Positions 23,638 to 35,254 are shown, counted from the first letter of the stretch. The stretch is DNA of 64,000 nt from Sarcocystis neurona (GCA_000727475.1 KL647294.1:2498116-2562115), one strand, 5' to 3'. Numbers and translations are program-made. Notes: generated by a model from the sequence alone, not told the origin.

Positions 23638-24323
23638 CGATTTCTGCTGCATAGGAAGGTGGATTCGTTCGCTGGTCTGCAAGCGAACCTATGTAAAGCC
23701 AATGTCGTCTTCGCCTCTCTTGGGGAAGGCGACGGCCTGATCTACGCCACTTTTGTAGGCACAGAGCAACATGTGCTGTTCTACTTGATTTTGTATTTCG
23801 GTAGACCGGTAGCCGTTAGCGCTGACTACTCGTACGCGGGTAGACTCGCCAGCAGAACCAAAAGCGGCGCTCTGTGCAGCTATCAGCTCACCCAGTGCGT
23901 GTGTAAGTATACGTAGAGAAACAGGTATTTTTGCGCAAGTGTGCCACACGCGCTCCTACATTATGACGGTTGGTGCAGAGTTGTTTGGACGCTCATCTAG
24001 AACAGGCAGTGAGTGCTAACCAGACGCTGGGCACCCGTAAACGTTCACGTATATCCGTGCCGCGGCACACGCTGCGCACGTAAGGAGGATACGTAGAGAA
24101 GAGCAGTTGAGCGGTCGGTGAGGCAGCAGGAGCAGCACCGATGGCGTCGAAAGCAGCGGCGGCGTCGGAGGACAAACAGCAGCAGCAGTTTGGACTCTTC
24201 CTGCGGCGAAGTGGAAAGCTGCGACAGCAGAAGCTGCAGACGGAGAGGTTGTACAGGAGAGCTGCAGAAGCAGACATGTGTGGCTGCTGCAGCAGTAGCA
24301 GGAAACCGGCTACTCACGAATAG
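23638..24323 (+). CDS. Candidate last two exons of an unrecognised plus-strand gene
   Basis: Exon 23638-23902 lies between TCACTTGCAG| and |GTAAGT and is open for 88 codons, with NVVFASLGEGDGLIYATFV, LILYFGRPVAVSADY and SYQLTQCV. Its end phase (1) fits exon 24127-24323, which follows GGTGAGGCAG| and gives DKQQQQFGLFLRRSGKL, RQQKLQTERLYRRAAE and TAG. The FGRPVAVS stretch is faintly like the checkpoint clamp protein Rad9, but this is too weak to name the gene. The minus strand is also open across 23689-23949, so strand is not fully settled. Confidence 0.38.
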
Positions 24324-24366
24324 CAGCAGCACCAGCGGCTAATCCAGAATAGCCGCGGCAACTGCA

Positions 24367-24534
24367 CAGCAGCAACAGCAGCGAGATACCACGTACGGAG
24401 CGGCTGCATCATCGCGAAGCAGCTTCAGCCCGTATGAGTCTTTCCGTTACGCTCGGCGGTACCGAGTACATATCGGAGATTCTTTGCAACGGGACAAAGA
24501 GAAGACTGCATATGTTGTTGTACGCACTGCAGCT
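24367..24534 (+). CDS. Candidate exon, unrecognised
   Basis: This plus-strand frame is open after a CAG-rich acceptor and ends at GCT|GTGTAG. The peptide includes SPYESFRYARRYRVHIGDS and LQRDKEKTAYVVVRTAA. Another plus frame and the minus strand are also open here, so the call is weak. Confidence 0.2.
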
Positions 24535-25069
24535 GTGTAGACACCTGCAGCTTCTCCTTTGCCGCGTGGAAGTAACAGAGAAAAACTCTCGCAGTTGATA
24601 CTGCGGTGTGAATCGCGTCGGCACTTTTTCTCAGACGATCACTGGCAGCAACAGCTGCAGAAGCTCAGCTAGCACCCGAAGAGGGTGCCAGCCACAGCAA
24701 CAGTGTTCACGTCAGCAGCAGGCGACGAAAGCAGCAGCCATCTTTCTAGCACGAGCAAGAGAACACAGAGCAGGCAGCAGCAGAGACCAGTAGCCGCCCG
24801 TGGGAACAGCGCCCCGAAGAGCAGCAGCGCACTACGTTGTACCCGCAGGGAGGAGGACACACTCTGCTAGAGCAAAAAGAAGCGACAGCAGCAGCAGCAG
24901 GTTACCATGCACTTCCGCACGGGAAATACACAGGGCTGCATCCGCAGCGGTAATCGCGAAAGGAGGGACTTAAAGTAAACACGAAAAGCTAATCACACGA
25001 ACAGCGCGACCGGGAAACACGGCAGACGGTAATGCACCAATGGAACGCTCGTTCACCGTGAACAGCTAC

Positions 25070-25100
<31 letters not shown>

Positions 25101-25139
25101 CTATCGAGAAACGTGTACTTATTAGGTACACGTCTGCAG

Positions 25140-26155
25140 CGCGGTGCCTCGTTTCTACACTTCCATGCGTCAGCCGACTTTAAAAGTCGTTTGCAGACGT
25201 TTGCAGATGCTCTACGGTGGGCTGCGTGCACAGGAAAGCAGCAATAACAAGTGCAGAAGCGGGAACTCCCTCATCAGCGACACAGCTGCCCTGCTTCTCT
25301 ACACGAACGTGTTTTCCATTTCTTTACGCGAAACTCTTGCAAAGCAAGTATAGCAGCGCCCCCGACGGTGTAAAGCTTTCTTAAGCTTCGTACATTCAAG
25401 AATCTTCAACGTTTTCCGTTAGCAGCGTAGCCTTCTGTCTCGAAAGCTAACATCGCCACTGCGTGTAACATATATATATATATAGACACAGAGAGAGAGA
25501 GAGACAAAGAGAGAGAGGGGCATACGCATTATGTGTAATGTGTACGCGTGTATATATACATATATGCATATATATATATTCTGTGCATGTATTATGTGTA
25601 ACTGTAATATGTATGGATATATATATATGTGTTTGCAGTAGATGAAAAATACAGATATACATATTTATGTAGTACGTGTTGAATGTTTATACTCAGTTTG
25701 AAACCCATGTGTTTACACACGCTGGACGCAGATGTACAGTTGTGTACGTGCAGGATGCGTTAACAGTGCACTCCAGCGCAGCGTAGTAGGTACACAAGAA
25801 GTGGACATACTCGATGCGATTACGTGGTCATCTGCATTCAACTTACGGGGACACCTACAACCGGTGCGCTGTTTACAGTTCCGCTCACACGTAAGTACAC
25901 ATATGTATGGACAGACACGTGTCTCACTCGTTCCCATTGACGAGCTTCGGCTCAGCACGAGTATACAGGCGGCTGAACATAGAGACACAGTCACGCGTAA
26001 GCACGACTACAACGACGAGCCCTTACAAATCTAGACAAAAATTACGGTCTCCGCAGGGCACAACGCACACATCCCCGCAGTACGTTTTAAAAGTCTGCCA
26101 TACGACAGAGATGTTGCAGACTGTCGTTGTGAAACCTGGCTCGCTTCTGTCCTAG
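25140..26155 (+). CDS. Candidate three-exon gene fragment, weakly WD40-like
   Basis: Exon 25140-25347 (CGTCTGCAG|...CAA|GTATAG) encodes YTSMRQPTLKVVCRRLQML and LYTNVFSISLRETLAKQ. The middle exon ends at 25890 (CACAC|GTAAGT); its start is uncertain (25754 or 25773). It contains VDILDAITWSSAFNLRGHL and QPVRCLQF, which looks like the end of one WD40 blade and the GH of the next. Exon 26081-26155 (ATCCCCGCAG|TAC) gives VLKVCHTTEMLQTVVV and ends at TAG. All joins can be made in phase 0 if the middle exon starts at 25773. A WD40 protein normally needs several more blades, which I do not see, so this may be a fragment or a chance assembly. Confidence 0.33.
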
Positions 26156-26580
26156 TTGAATTCTGCGTTGCGAGGGAAGTGTGAGCGAACACAAGGATAT
26201 ATGCGTGTGCGTGCCACACACACACACACACACGCAGCATAGATGCAGACGACTGTGTGGCACTCCTGTCGCTGCATATAACAAATATGTATACGATAGA
26301 GTTCTACCAAATGTAAACACTTGACGGCCCATCGCTACACATACATTTATATGTATATATCGTCGTCCTAATTTAAAGCATTGACACATAGATACACAAG
26401 TCATCTATTACTTTCCATACCGCTTTCCACACGCGTATAAGCAACCATATTGCGTCGCAACAACGTACGGTTACGGCAGAATAGATGCGGCTATGAATTT
26501 GTGTGTTAGGCAGGCAGGTAGAATATCAAGTTGCACAAGAAAGTCGAAGATCAACTTTTCATTTTTGCGTAGCTCAGCAG

Positions 26581-26651
26581 TGGTAGACCAGCAGTGCGTT
26601 GAGTCCTGCGACAGCAAATGTCCAGCAGCTCGCACAGAGGCCGATGTCTGA
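26581..26651 (+). CDS. Candidate short cysteine-rich terminal exon
   Basis: A good acceptor with a pyrimidine tract (TTTTCATTTTTGCGTAGCTCAGCAG) is followed by 22 codons, VDQQCVESCDSKCPAARTE..., to TGA. There are three cysteines in ten residues. No family is assigned and no upstream exon was found. Confidence 0.2.
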
Positions 26652-26659
26652 GAGCGGGA

Positions 26660-28129
26660 CCCTTAGCATGTACACACCATCTTTTAAAAGATAGAAATCT
26701 GAATAAGGACTTACACGCGTTTAGGAAGCAGACACACAAGTACACTGTTTACCTTGTAGTAATGTCGAAGTAACTAGTAGAACTCTACTTTGATGTATAC
26801 GACTCTCGCTCATCCGCTGACACTTCGCCGGTTTCCTCCCTACGTGCCTGTGTTTCTATAAAGTGAGTATATATGTATATATATGTACATGTGAATGTGT
26901 ACATACATATATTTAAACACAGACATGGATAGGTATACACGGACACCCGTGCTGCACGGCTTTCTTCCACAGGGAAAAGTTCCAGAGGAATTTATGGGTA
27001 GTTGTGGGTAGATACAGACAGCCATGTTACATTTAAACGCATATTAAGCAGTGAGGAAAAACGTATATTCCTGTGTGTGCTCTTATACAGTGGGAAACAG
27101 TGTGAATACCCATGTGCGTGCTTCATTTTACAAGTAGATCCGGATTTCAGCACACACTTTTATTCTCTCTCGCGTAAGCAACGATATTTTGGCGTAATTG
27201 CATGTATACTTAAGTGGTGTATTCATATATTGATGTATATATGCTGTGACTCTACTTGCACGCCTCTCGATGGACATACGCACATATATATATATAGAGA
27301 GAGAGAGTATATCTACGTGCACCCCTCCCTACAAGAGAGGAAACATTTGTCCTTTTACACACGAATAGATATTTATCTGCAGTTTGACTCAGACAAATAC
27401 ATGAGAGTGCATAGCTAGCGACGAAATAAACTTATGCTAGCTCATATATATATATATATGTAATGTACGGTTGCCCAGGTTCACGGCCGCTCGTAGCGTC
27501 GTCGTCCGCACCGCGGTGCATGCTGCTTGCGTGGTACTGGGGAAGGCACAATGTATTACGTGATTTCCCAACTTCTCTGGGTCGTAAATGGCATGAAACA
27601 TGCCCGGTTTGTCTTGATAATTTCTTTGCTTGCTGTGTTACTCGAAGTGCTACGACTTTTGTGGATCTTTCGTGCTGCGTCAGTGGTATATACCCCGTCG
27701 AGACCCCACACGCGGCCAACTTCCGTAAGGTTTGTCGCTATATACCTCCCCGTCGTCCTGTTTCTTTCTGTCCTCTTTCTCTTCCACATCATTTGTCGTT
27801 TCTCACTTTCCCACGGGGTCTCTTTTTGCGGGCTCTCCTTCGCAGCCGTCCTTTCCCCGTCTCTACGTCACCCGTTGATCGCCGCCGGTACATTTTGTCG
27901 TCTTCCGTTTCTTCTCGTCTCTCCGCGTCGTTTCTTCGCTGTTCTTTTTCCTCCTCCTCGTCTTGTCTGTTCTCCACCGCGCTAACCAAGGAGAATCGCA
28001 ACGCACGCAAGGACAGCGGCAGCAGCGGAAGGAAGCACACGGGAAGAGGCGGCCGCCACGGCAGCAGAAACGCGGGGAAGGCAGCACAGCGGTGGGTCAG
28101 TCCGCAATAGCAGTAGCAGCCCAGTTGCT
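26660..28129. other. Intergenic DNA leading into the eIF3k gene
   Basis: AT-rich up to 27450. Then comes a more GC-balanced stretch with a plus-strand open frame (27463-28110) that has no recognisable domain and turns C/T-rich after 27760. A purine/CAG patch at 27985-28100 follows. Most simply this is promoter or 5' sequence. A possible 43-base exon at 27091-27133 (CTTATACAG|...CAA|GTAGAT) is noted but unlinked. Confidence 0.45.
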
Positions 28130-28557
28130 GTGGACTTTTTCTTCTCCTTTTCCAGAGGAGCAGCAGTTTCACTACGCGTGGCGTATCTAACTCTCTCGAG
28201 CAGCAGTTCTTCGTGGTGCAGGCGCACGACGACCGGACGTTCCGCAGCAGCAGCGGTTCAAGGCCACTCGTGCAGCAGTAATAGGTACAGTAGTACAGTA
28301 GTACACTTCTCCCAAGAAGCCCCCAGCAGAAGGACTTTTTTTCGCCACGTCGCTACACAACTTATCTTCTCGTGGTCGTTGAGTCTTCATCTTTCTCACT
28401 TTTTCTCGTTGTCTCTGGTCTCCTCCTCTGCTGTTCTTCTCTCCTCCTGTGCGTCCTTCGCAGCGTTTCACACCGTGCGCCGGCGCTGTTGTCTTTTCCT
28501 TTTCTTTAGCTCTCTCTCTTTCTCCCGTTTCTCCGCACACGAGTCCTCGCAGTTTCA
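28130..28557 (+). promoter_or_regulatory. Pyrimidine-rich 5' region of eIF3k
   Basis: C/T-rich stretch directly before the eIF3k ATG at 28558, with runs such as CTCTCTTTCTCCC. It matches the arrangement at the SNARE start and is probably promoter and 5'UTR. Confidence 0.5.
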
Positions 28558-30385
28558 ATGGCGGGTTCGGCAGGGACGGGCAGCGGCGGCGGAGCAGCGG
28601 CGGGCAGTGCAGGCGTGGTGGGGGCTGCTGTTGCCGCTCGCGGGGGCGGGGGGCCTGGGGGCATCGGAGGAACGTTCACGTCGGGCGCCGCAGCAGAACA
28701 AGTGGAAGCGGTGCTGCGGCTGCCTGAGCTGCGCTACGACCCGTCGTCTTTAACGGTGCTTTGTCACTACTTGGACGAGCAGCTGGCGAGAAACACGTAC
28801 GACGCAGACGCATGCACCGCGGTGCTGCAGTTGTATTTGCTGTATCCGCAGTGTTTCGCTGCAGACGTTGCGAGGAAGATCCTCGTGAAGGGGCTCATGC
28901 AGCTCCCTGGCGAAGACTGCGCGCTGTACGTGGGCATGCTGCAGCAGCAGGAGAAAAAGAAAGACTGGCAGCCGGTTCAAGAGGTTCTGCACCTATTCGA
29001 CCTTCTGCAGCAGTGTCGCTTCAAGCAGGTAAAAGGCAGCAGCTCGCGCTGTGCAGCAGAAAAGAAGTGGAAGCAGCAGGAAAATTCGCGGAAAAAAGGG
29101 TAGTGGAAAGGTAGTGGAGAAGAAGAGACGACGAAGCAGAAGAAGAGTGGAAGCTCGTCGAGCAGCGCACAGAAGAGGAGAAGGTGGAGGAGCAGCAGCA
29201 GCGCGCAGAAGGGAGGAGAAGCAAGAGAGAAAAGTAGAGGAAAGGAAGAACTTTCGTATCCACAGCAAGGGCAGCAACAGCAAAAAAGGAGTTCCCAGGG
29301 AAAAGCAGCAAAGAAGCGTGCAGCAAGAGATAGAAGCAGGAGCAACGAACTGCAGCTGCTGGACCCGGGCAGAAGGAAGGGAGAGACACAGAGAGAGATG
29401 AGAAGAGAGTGGCGGCGTCGGGTTTCTCCACCCGAGGAAGAGCAGCAGGAGCGAAGAGGAGGACGAATGCTGCGAAGCGAGAAAGCGGGAGGAAGACGAA
29501 GGAATGCAGCGCTACGGCAGACAGAGAGCGGCGCCACGGGAAGCACCGACGGGAGAGGATTGAAAGGGGAGTTTAGGCCACATAGAGACAGACAGAAAGG
29601 GAGAAAATGTCTCTCTTCAAGCAACGAATGGGAGAGGAAAAGCTCCAAATCGGGGGGTAGAAGAAGGTGTCGGCACGGCGCACACACAAAGGGAGAACAA
29701 GAAGCACCTGCGGAGAAGAAGAGGAAGGGCGATCCAGAAGGAAAGGAACAGCAACAGAAAGCGGCAGTTTCGCTACACGAGGGAGATCAAGCACGACGAA
29801 AAATATTCGTCATCTTCTCCGCGTCTCGGGGACGACGCCAGAAGCGATAGAGGCAGCAGCAGGAGCAGCAGCAGGAGCAGCAGCAGGAGGGGCGCAGTGC
29901 ACAGAGGAGAACAGACAGAGCTGCAGCGAAGAGAGAAAAGGGAGCTGTGCGAGGCAGCCGATAGAGGGGGAAGAGAAGATGGCGGGGAGGAACGCGGGGG
30001 CCGATTTTATCGAAGAAGACGTAGAAGGACGAGTAGACGAGAAAGCGGAAGAGGACGCAGACACGTACAGTCGGTGTGAAGCAGCAGCACGTGGTTGACG
30101 GTCGTCTCTCCGTTTCTCACTTCGGTGGCTGCGGCTGTGTAGTCCTTCAAGAATCGAAGAATACAGAGAGGACAAGGGAAAGACACGCGACTGAACTTGA
30201 ACAAAATACATGCGTCTCTCTCCCTGTCTGTCTATGTATCTGCACGTGGGTACTTGTGTACGGGTAAATATATATATATATATATATGTATTTACGTGTT
30301 CCTACATACGTATACATACGTATATACATATATATATGTATATAGCCGCATACGTATATATATATACTGTGATCTCGGCCTACAG

Positions 30386-30417
<32 letters not shown>

Positions 30418-32292
30418 ATCTGCATGAATGCACAGGAGTGTACATGTGTACGGGTGTATATATATACATGTATATATATGCGTATTCCATACATACGAAT
30501 ACATATATATTTATATCGATATATGTGTATATGTATATATACTGTGGAATCGGAAATAGATGTATATTTCTGTGTCTTTGCATGCACGCACTGGAGCGTC
30601 TTGTGTACGAGAATGTATACATATATGTATATATGCGTGTTTATACATACGTATATGTATCTGCATATGCATATATATATACTGTGGAATCGGCTTATAT
30701 ATATCCCTTTCAGTGTATTTGCATAGTGGAGATGTGGAGGAAGGAGAAGTGAGAAAAGGGGATAGAGATCTCTTGAAAAAGAAGTGGAACTTGGCAACGA
30801 AGAGAGACACAAACGAGAAAAGTGGCTCTCTGCGTGGAACTTCGTTCACTTCATGAAGAGAGTGTTCGTCACCCCCCCCCTTAGACAGGCGTCTGACTTC
30901 CTTGCAAGTTTTCCCCCATCTCTCGCTCTGTATATACGTGCGTGTCTCTTCGTCTAGACATATGTGGATGTCTCTCTCTGTACGTGTGTATATCTCTATC
31001 TCTCTCTCTATATAGATAGAAGTATATGTGTATATATATATCACTCTCTGCCCCTCTATATTTCTCCCCCCATATACGGGTCACTGTCTCTCCATATATA
31101 TGCGTTTCGCGGTGTTTCTGTCTCTGTGTCTCTCTGTCTACGTGTATATGTGTATGGACGCCTGTCTCTCTACCCGTCTCCGTCTCCGTGTCTCTCTGCA
31201 TGCGTGTCTCTCTCTTCGTCTGTGTCTCTGCATATACACGTGTACATATGCATACATATACATACATATACATACATATACATACATATACATACATATA
31301 CATACATATATATATATATACACATACATATACATGCATATATATATATATGTATGTGTGTATCTCCTGCATCTCTATCTATCCATCTATCTCTCTGTAT
31401 ATGTATGTGTCCTTCTTTAAATATGCACATATGCATGTCTCTCTCTTCGTCCCCCTCTTTCTCTGTGTATATATGTGCGTCTCTTCTGTGTGTGTGTGTC
31501 CCTTTCTTCCCGTCTCTCTGTAAGTGTGTCTCCTCCCATGGAGACATATCTACCTGTCCGTCTCGATATGTCTCCGTTTCTCCCTCTATATATGCCTCTC
31601 TGTATACATATCTATAATCAGCCAGCTGCTGTCCCCCTATGTCTCCGTGTCTGTCTGTCTGTGCCTGTTGATGTGTTTGTATTGGGGACAACTTCTTTCG
31701 CGCGTCTCCGAGACGCCACTTCTTCCTCTCCGTGCGTCACTTCTCCGAATTTTGGGCAGAGTCTTATCGCCCCCGTATTTTCCCCGTCTCTTTGCGCGCG
31801 GGTCTGTCCGTTTATTTGCAGGTGTGGGAATACCTGCGAGAGAGCCACATGCAGGACGTGGCAGCAGTCCCCGGGCTCGCGGAGGCGCTGCGTCGGTACA
31901 TCTGCGACGTGGTGGGGGCGGCGTACCATGCGATCTCCGTGGCAGATCTAAGCGTCCTGCTCGGCCTGCCCGCGAATGCTCACGAACTTGATAAATTGAT
32001 AGTGAAGAACGGCTGGCAGCAGGAGGACGTGGTCCACCTTTCTCAGTCGAAGGAGGTGGTGAGGGTGGTGCGCGTTGCTGCTGCACCTGCAGCGAAGGAC
32101 GACGCGTCGACTGCCCAGGGCGCAGGTGCCGGCGCAGCAGCGCTGGCGGGGGGGGGCGGCGGCGGCGCAGGAGCCAGCAGCGGTAGCAGCAGCGGCAATG
32201 CAGCCGCAGGAGCCAGCCTCACGCGGAAAAATGTGGAGAAGTACTTGGCCCCGGAAAATCTTCGGGCCTGCATGGCGCTGTTCATGCGGTGA
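28558..32292 (+). CDS. Eukaryotic translation initiation factor 3 subunit K (two exons)
   Basis: Exon 1 is 28558-29028 (157 codons, TTCAAGCAG|GTAAAA). Exon 2 is 31822-32292 (TTTATTTGCAG|GTG, phase 0, TGA). The 313-residue product aligns by eye with eIF3k along its length: RYDPSSLTVLCHYLDEQ, then NTYDADACTAVLQLYLLYP, then KILVKGLMQLPGEDCALY, then EVLHLFDLLQQCRF|KQ VWEYL, then LRRYICDVVGAAYHAIS (the helical/PCI part), then KNGWQQEDVVHLSQ and KNVEKYLAPENL near the end. Human eIF3k is about 218 residues. The extra length here is a G/A-rich N-terminus of about 45 residues and a roughly 50-residue A/G/S-rich insert just before the last helix. eIF3k is a subunit of the eIF3 complex on the 40S ribosome. 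The single intron is 2.8 kb and holds CAG blocks and AT minisatellites. Confidence 0.95.
30237..30735. repeat. Degenerate long tandem repeat inside the eIF3k intron
   Basis: Units begin at about 30237, 30416, 30574 and 30715 (spacing about 179, 158 and 141 bp). They share a GTATCTGCATGxACGCA...TTGTGTACGGG segment and a TATATATACTGTGGAATCGG segment joined by TATATG DNA. The last copy is truncated. Confidence 0.7.
31251..31310. repeat. (CATACATATA)6 decamer array
   Basis: Six perfect tandem copies of the 10-bp unit CATACATATA inside the eIF3k intron, flanked by TATATA. Confidence 0.95.
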
Positions 32293-32579
32293 CTCCCCAG
32301 CGACAAGGAGGACGAGAGAAAGAAGGAGTAGAGGACGCGCGCCCGCAGCAGCAGCAGATGCGGCAGGGGCACGGCGACGAAGCGCTGGCGAAGCTTCCGT
32401 CCCCAACGCACGTGCAGCAGCAGCAGTCTCCATGTGCCGATACGGACTGGAGGGGAGGGAGGAGAGCGGCCTGTCGCCGGAGCAGAAGCTGCTGCAGAAG
32501 GGACAGAGTATAGGCGACGACGTCGCCCAGCGGCCGGGGGTGCAAAAAATGAGGAGACAGCAGTAGCGGGGAGCGTGTC

Positions 32580-33560
32580 GCGGTGCATGCGGCAGTCTCG
32601 GATCTGCAGCAGCAATAGCAGAACGTCCGGAGCAGCACGCGCAGCAACAGCGCAGGATGCGGCACAGCACCAGCAGCAGGAGGGTGGGGCAGCTACAGCA
32701 GCAGCAGCAGTGTAAGGTACAGCCGCGGCGGGAGGTTGGGGCAGCAACAGCAACAGTGTGTTGCACAGCAGCAGCAGAAGATGGCGCAGCCCCAGCAGCA
32801 GCAGCAGAAGGTTGGGGCAGCGACAGCAGCACCAGCAGCCAGACAGTGTCGGGTACAGCAGCAGCAGCATCACATCGAGATGCCGTGTGTGGATGCGCAG
32901 CAGCCGAGCACCTGCGAGTGCGGCAGCCGCAGCACAGCTGCTGCACGCAGGTGGAGCTGCTGCCCGGTGTACTTCGTCTGTTGTGGGCCTGTCGAGGCGT
33001 GCTTCTGCGGCGCGCTGCCGCGATGATGCTACAGAGGAGACAGCGCGTGGGTATGTTGCTGCGGTGAGAGGAGGAAGCAGCAGAGGGAGCAGCAACAGCA
33101 GCAGCAGAGGTGTAGGGGGAGGAGAACAAACGCAGCGGCAGCAACAGCGGCAGAAGACGTCGCAGCAGGAGGCCGGGGAGAGCAGAAGGATCAGCAGCCA
33201 CGGCAGCAGCAGCTGGAGGAGCGGGGGGAGGAGGAGAATGGAAGCAGCAGGAACAGTGGCAGTCGTAGGAGAGCGGGAGGAAGAGAAGCACAGACGCAGC
33301 AGCAGCAGGCGGCGGAGGAGGAAGAGGGGGGACGGAAGTGGCAGCAGAAGGAGCAGCAGCAGCGTAACGGCGGCCGGACCAGCACCAGAACAGCAGCAGC
33401 ACAGAGGCAGCGGCAGCAGCAGCAGAGGCCCACACGTGCGCCAACACAGGAACAGAAATTATGCAGCAAGCAGACTGCAGCAGGTGTAGCCGCTGCAGCG
33501 GCAGCACGACCTCAGCAGCAGTTGCAGAGAAGCAGAGCGAGCAACAGCAGCAACAGCAGA
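32580..33560. repeat. CAG/GCA-rich block downstream of eIF3k
   Basis: Interrupted CAG, GCA and AGC triplets on the plus strand, open in several plus frames and in one long antisense frame. One plus frame (32758-33483) ends at a good donor (CTGCAGCAG|GTGTAG) and could be the upstream exon of the candidate gene at 33722-34170. That frame has no certain ATG. Confidence 0.7.
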
Positions 33561-33721
33561 GAGAACTTTCTGCGCGGCAGGTGTGTTGCTGTGGCTGCTG
33601 GGGGTCTACGTTGCTCGGGTCGCGGATGTTCCTCTCGTGAACACTTTTTTTGCCTCCTCTTCTACTGCGCCACCCTGCTGCTGCTGCTTTTCCACCGTGC
33701 GCCGTCCTCACTGCCGCGCAG

Positions 33722-34170
33722 GTGTTGCTGATACGTGTTGTAGAGATTGGTACACGGAAGGTGGGAAATCCCGAATGTAAACCAAGCAAAGAATTGGCGA
33801 CATATAGCCACTTCGAGATCGTGAGACCTGAGTCATTTTTCCACAGTTCTCAGCTGTATATATATATGTGTCTCTATATATGTGTGTATGCGTATGTACA
33901 CGTATGCACATACGTCGGCTTTTGTCTCTGTCCATCTGTGTATAAATAGCTGAATATATATATATATATATCTATGTGTATGTGTATATATGTGGCAGGC
34001 GTATGTGGGTGGCTGACTACTACCTGTTACTATTTATGAGCGTGATGAACTTCGAGAGGACGGCTCGGGTCACGCGAATAACTCCGACAATGACGGAGGA
34101 GGAGCCGCGGCAAAATGACAACTTCTTAATCGTTTTACTGAGAAAAACAATTGCGTGCATTGAGTCGTAG
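33722..34170 (+). CDS. Candidate last two exons of an unrecognised plus-strand gene
   Basis: Exon 33722-33855 follows a strong acceptor (CTCACTGCCGCGCAG|GTG) and reads VLLIRVVEIGTRKVGNPEC, then KPSKELATYSHFEI. It is cut at CAGCT|GTATAT (phase 2). Exon 33999-34170 (TATGTGGCAG|G) continues in phase with MWVADYYLLLFMSVMNFER, then TPTMTEEEPRQNDNF, and ends at TAG. An alternative donor exists at 33821 (GAGATC|GTGAGA), but it would break the frame with the next exon. A CAG-rich upstream exon ending at 33483 joins in phase 0. No known family is recognised. Confidence 0.4.
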
Positions 34171-34439
34171 CGGCGTTGTGAAGAAGAAGATTAGCACCAT
34201 CAGGTCAAGAAGCTGCTGCAAACGAGAAAACGCGGGAGACATCGCAGCGCTCCTGACAATTACTGCATGCACGCGTAAATATCTACCTGCGTCCAAACAC
34301 TTAAAAATGTACATATATATATGTACACGCACCCGCCCACCGACCGACTCGCCCGCCCACCCACTTACAGACACCTACGCGTATATATATGCATAGGTTT
34401 TTGTAACTTCTATAAGAGTAGTCATCGTTGTATTAAAAT

Positions 34440-35250
34440 GCGCTTTCGGGGTAAACGATGACGACCGTATTCTGACGGTGTACATGTAGGGGAAAATTCT
34501 TGCCCGGTAGGAGTGGCGAGAGAAAGAGTTAGCCTGCTGGTCGCGGGAGTGAGACAGGGGGCAGGGCCTTATTAATGTCGACTTTCCACGAAGTATTCAT
34601 AAGTTTGGCGGTAATAGAAGTGAAGTTAGTAATAATATGCGTAACACGCAGTTCAATATCAAAAATAATATCTGTAAGACTCATGATACGGATTGGCAAG
34701 AATAGTGTTGTTAGGAGTGGGGAACGATGGTAGTGGAAGTTCTATTAGTAACACTTGTATAACAAGAAGCTGACTAATAAGACAGTATGTGTAGGAAGTC
34801 TCATAATACGGGCAACAGTGTTAGTAGGAGTGAGGAAGATCAGGGGTGGTACCGCAATAAATGAAGAGTGAAGTAAAGAAAGACTACTACAGAGGCCGCG
34901 GTCAGCGTTGTGCTAACAGGTGACCTCAGAGAGATAGCAATAACGGCGCAAGGCACGTTTCCTTATTTATATTCCCAACAACTACCGCCACTATTGCTCC
35001 ACATTATTAGACTTGTTACAGATTTGTATTGCTGCCCTTGGTGGGGTGGTGGTTGAAAAAAGACGGTAGAATCAGAACGCGCCCAGGAGGCGGTGTGAGG
35101 GGAGTCGATCCAGTTTACAACCAAAGTCTACTTCGAAAGGAAAGTTCTCACTCGCGAAAAACAATAACGGTGGAAAGCCGCTGATGCCGCAGTTCGAGGA
35201 CAACAGTCATTTCTTGTTAAGAGCATTAGTAACGAGAATTTTGAGTAGGA
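34440..35250. other. Non-coding island of unusual composition
   Basis: This stretch lacks TATATG and CAG repeats and is built of TAATA, GTAGTAG and GGAGTGAGGAA-like words. It contains an internal degenerate duplication: TCATGATACGG...TAGTGTTGTTAGGAGTGGGGAA near 34680-34725 resembles TCATAATACGG...AGTGTTAGTAGGAGTGAGGAA near 34800-34840. No open frame with protein character was found. Confidence 0.6.
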
Positions 35251-35254
35251 AAGA

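Larger units (their letters stand above)
29029..31821 (+). other. Large intron of eIF3k
   Basis: The first 1.1 kb is purine/CAG/GAAG-rich. From about 30220 to 31680 it is TATATG and CTCTGT low-complexity DNA, and the last 140 bases are C/T-rich before the acceptor. Many long open frames on both strands are compositional artefacts; no nested gene is recognised. Confidence 0.85.

Noticed and set aside
23596..23916. Naming the 23638-23902 exon as Rad9
   Set aside because: Only a short FGRPVAVS-like segment resembles the checkpoint clamp protein. That is not enough for a name, and the minus strand is also open there.
25915..25996. Additional exon between 25890 and 26081 in the WD40-like model
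   Set aside because: It would need an intron of only 24 bp; joining 25890 directly to 26081 keeps phase without it.
31948..33789. 613-codon minus-strand open frame, the second longest in the window
   Set aside because: It is antisense to eIF3k exon 2 and to the CAG block. Its composition (L, C, A, P runs) is what CTG triplets give in this register, and eIF3k on the plus strand is certain.
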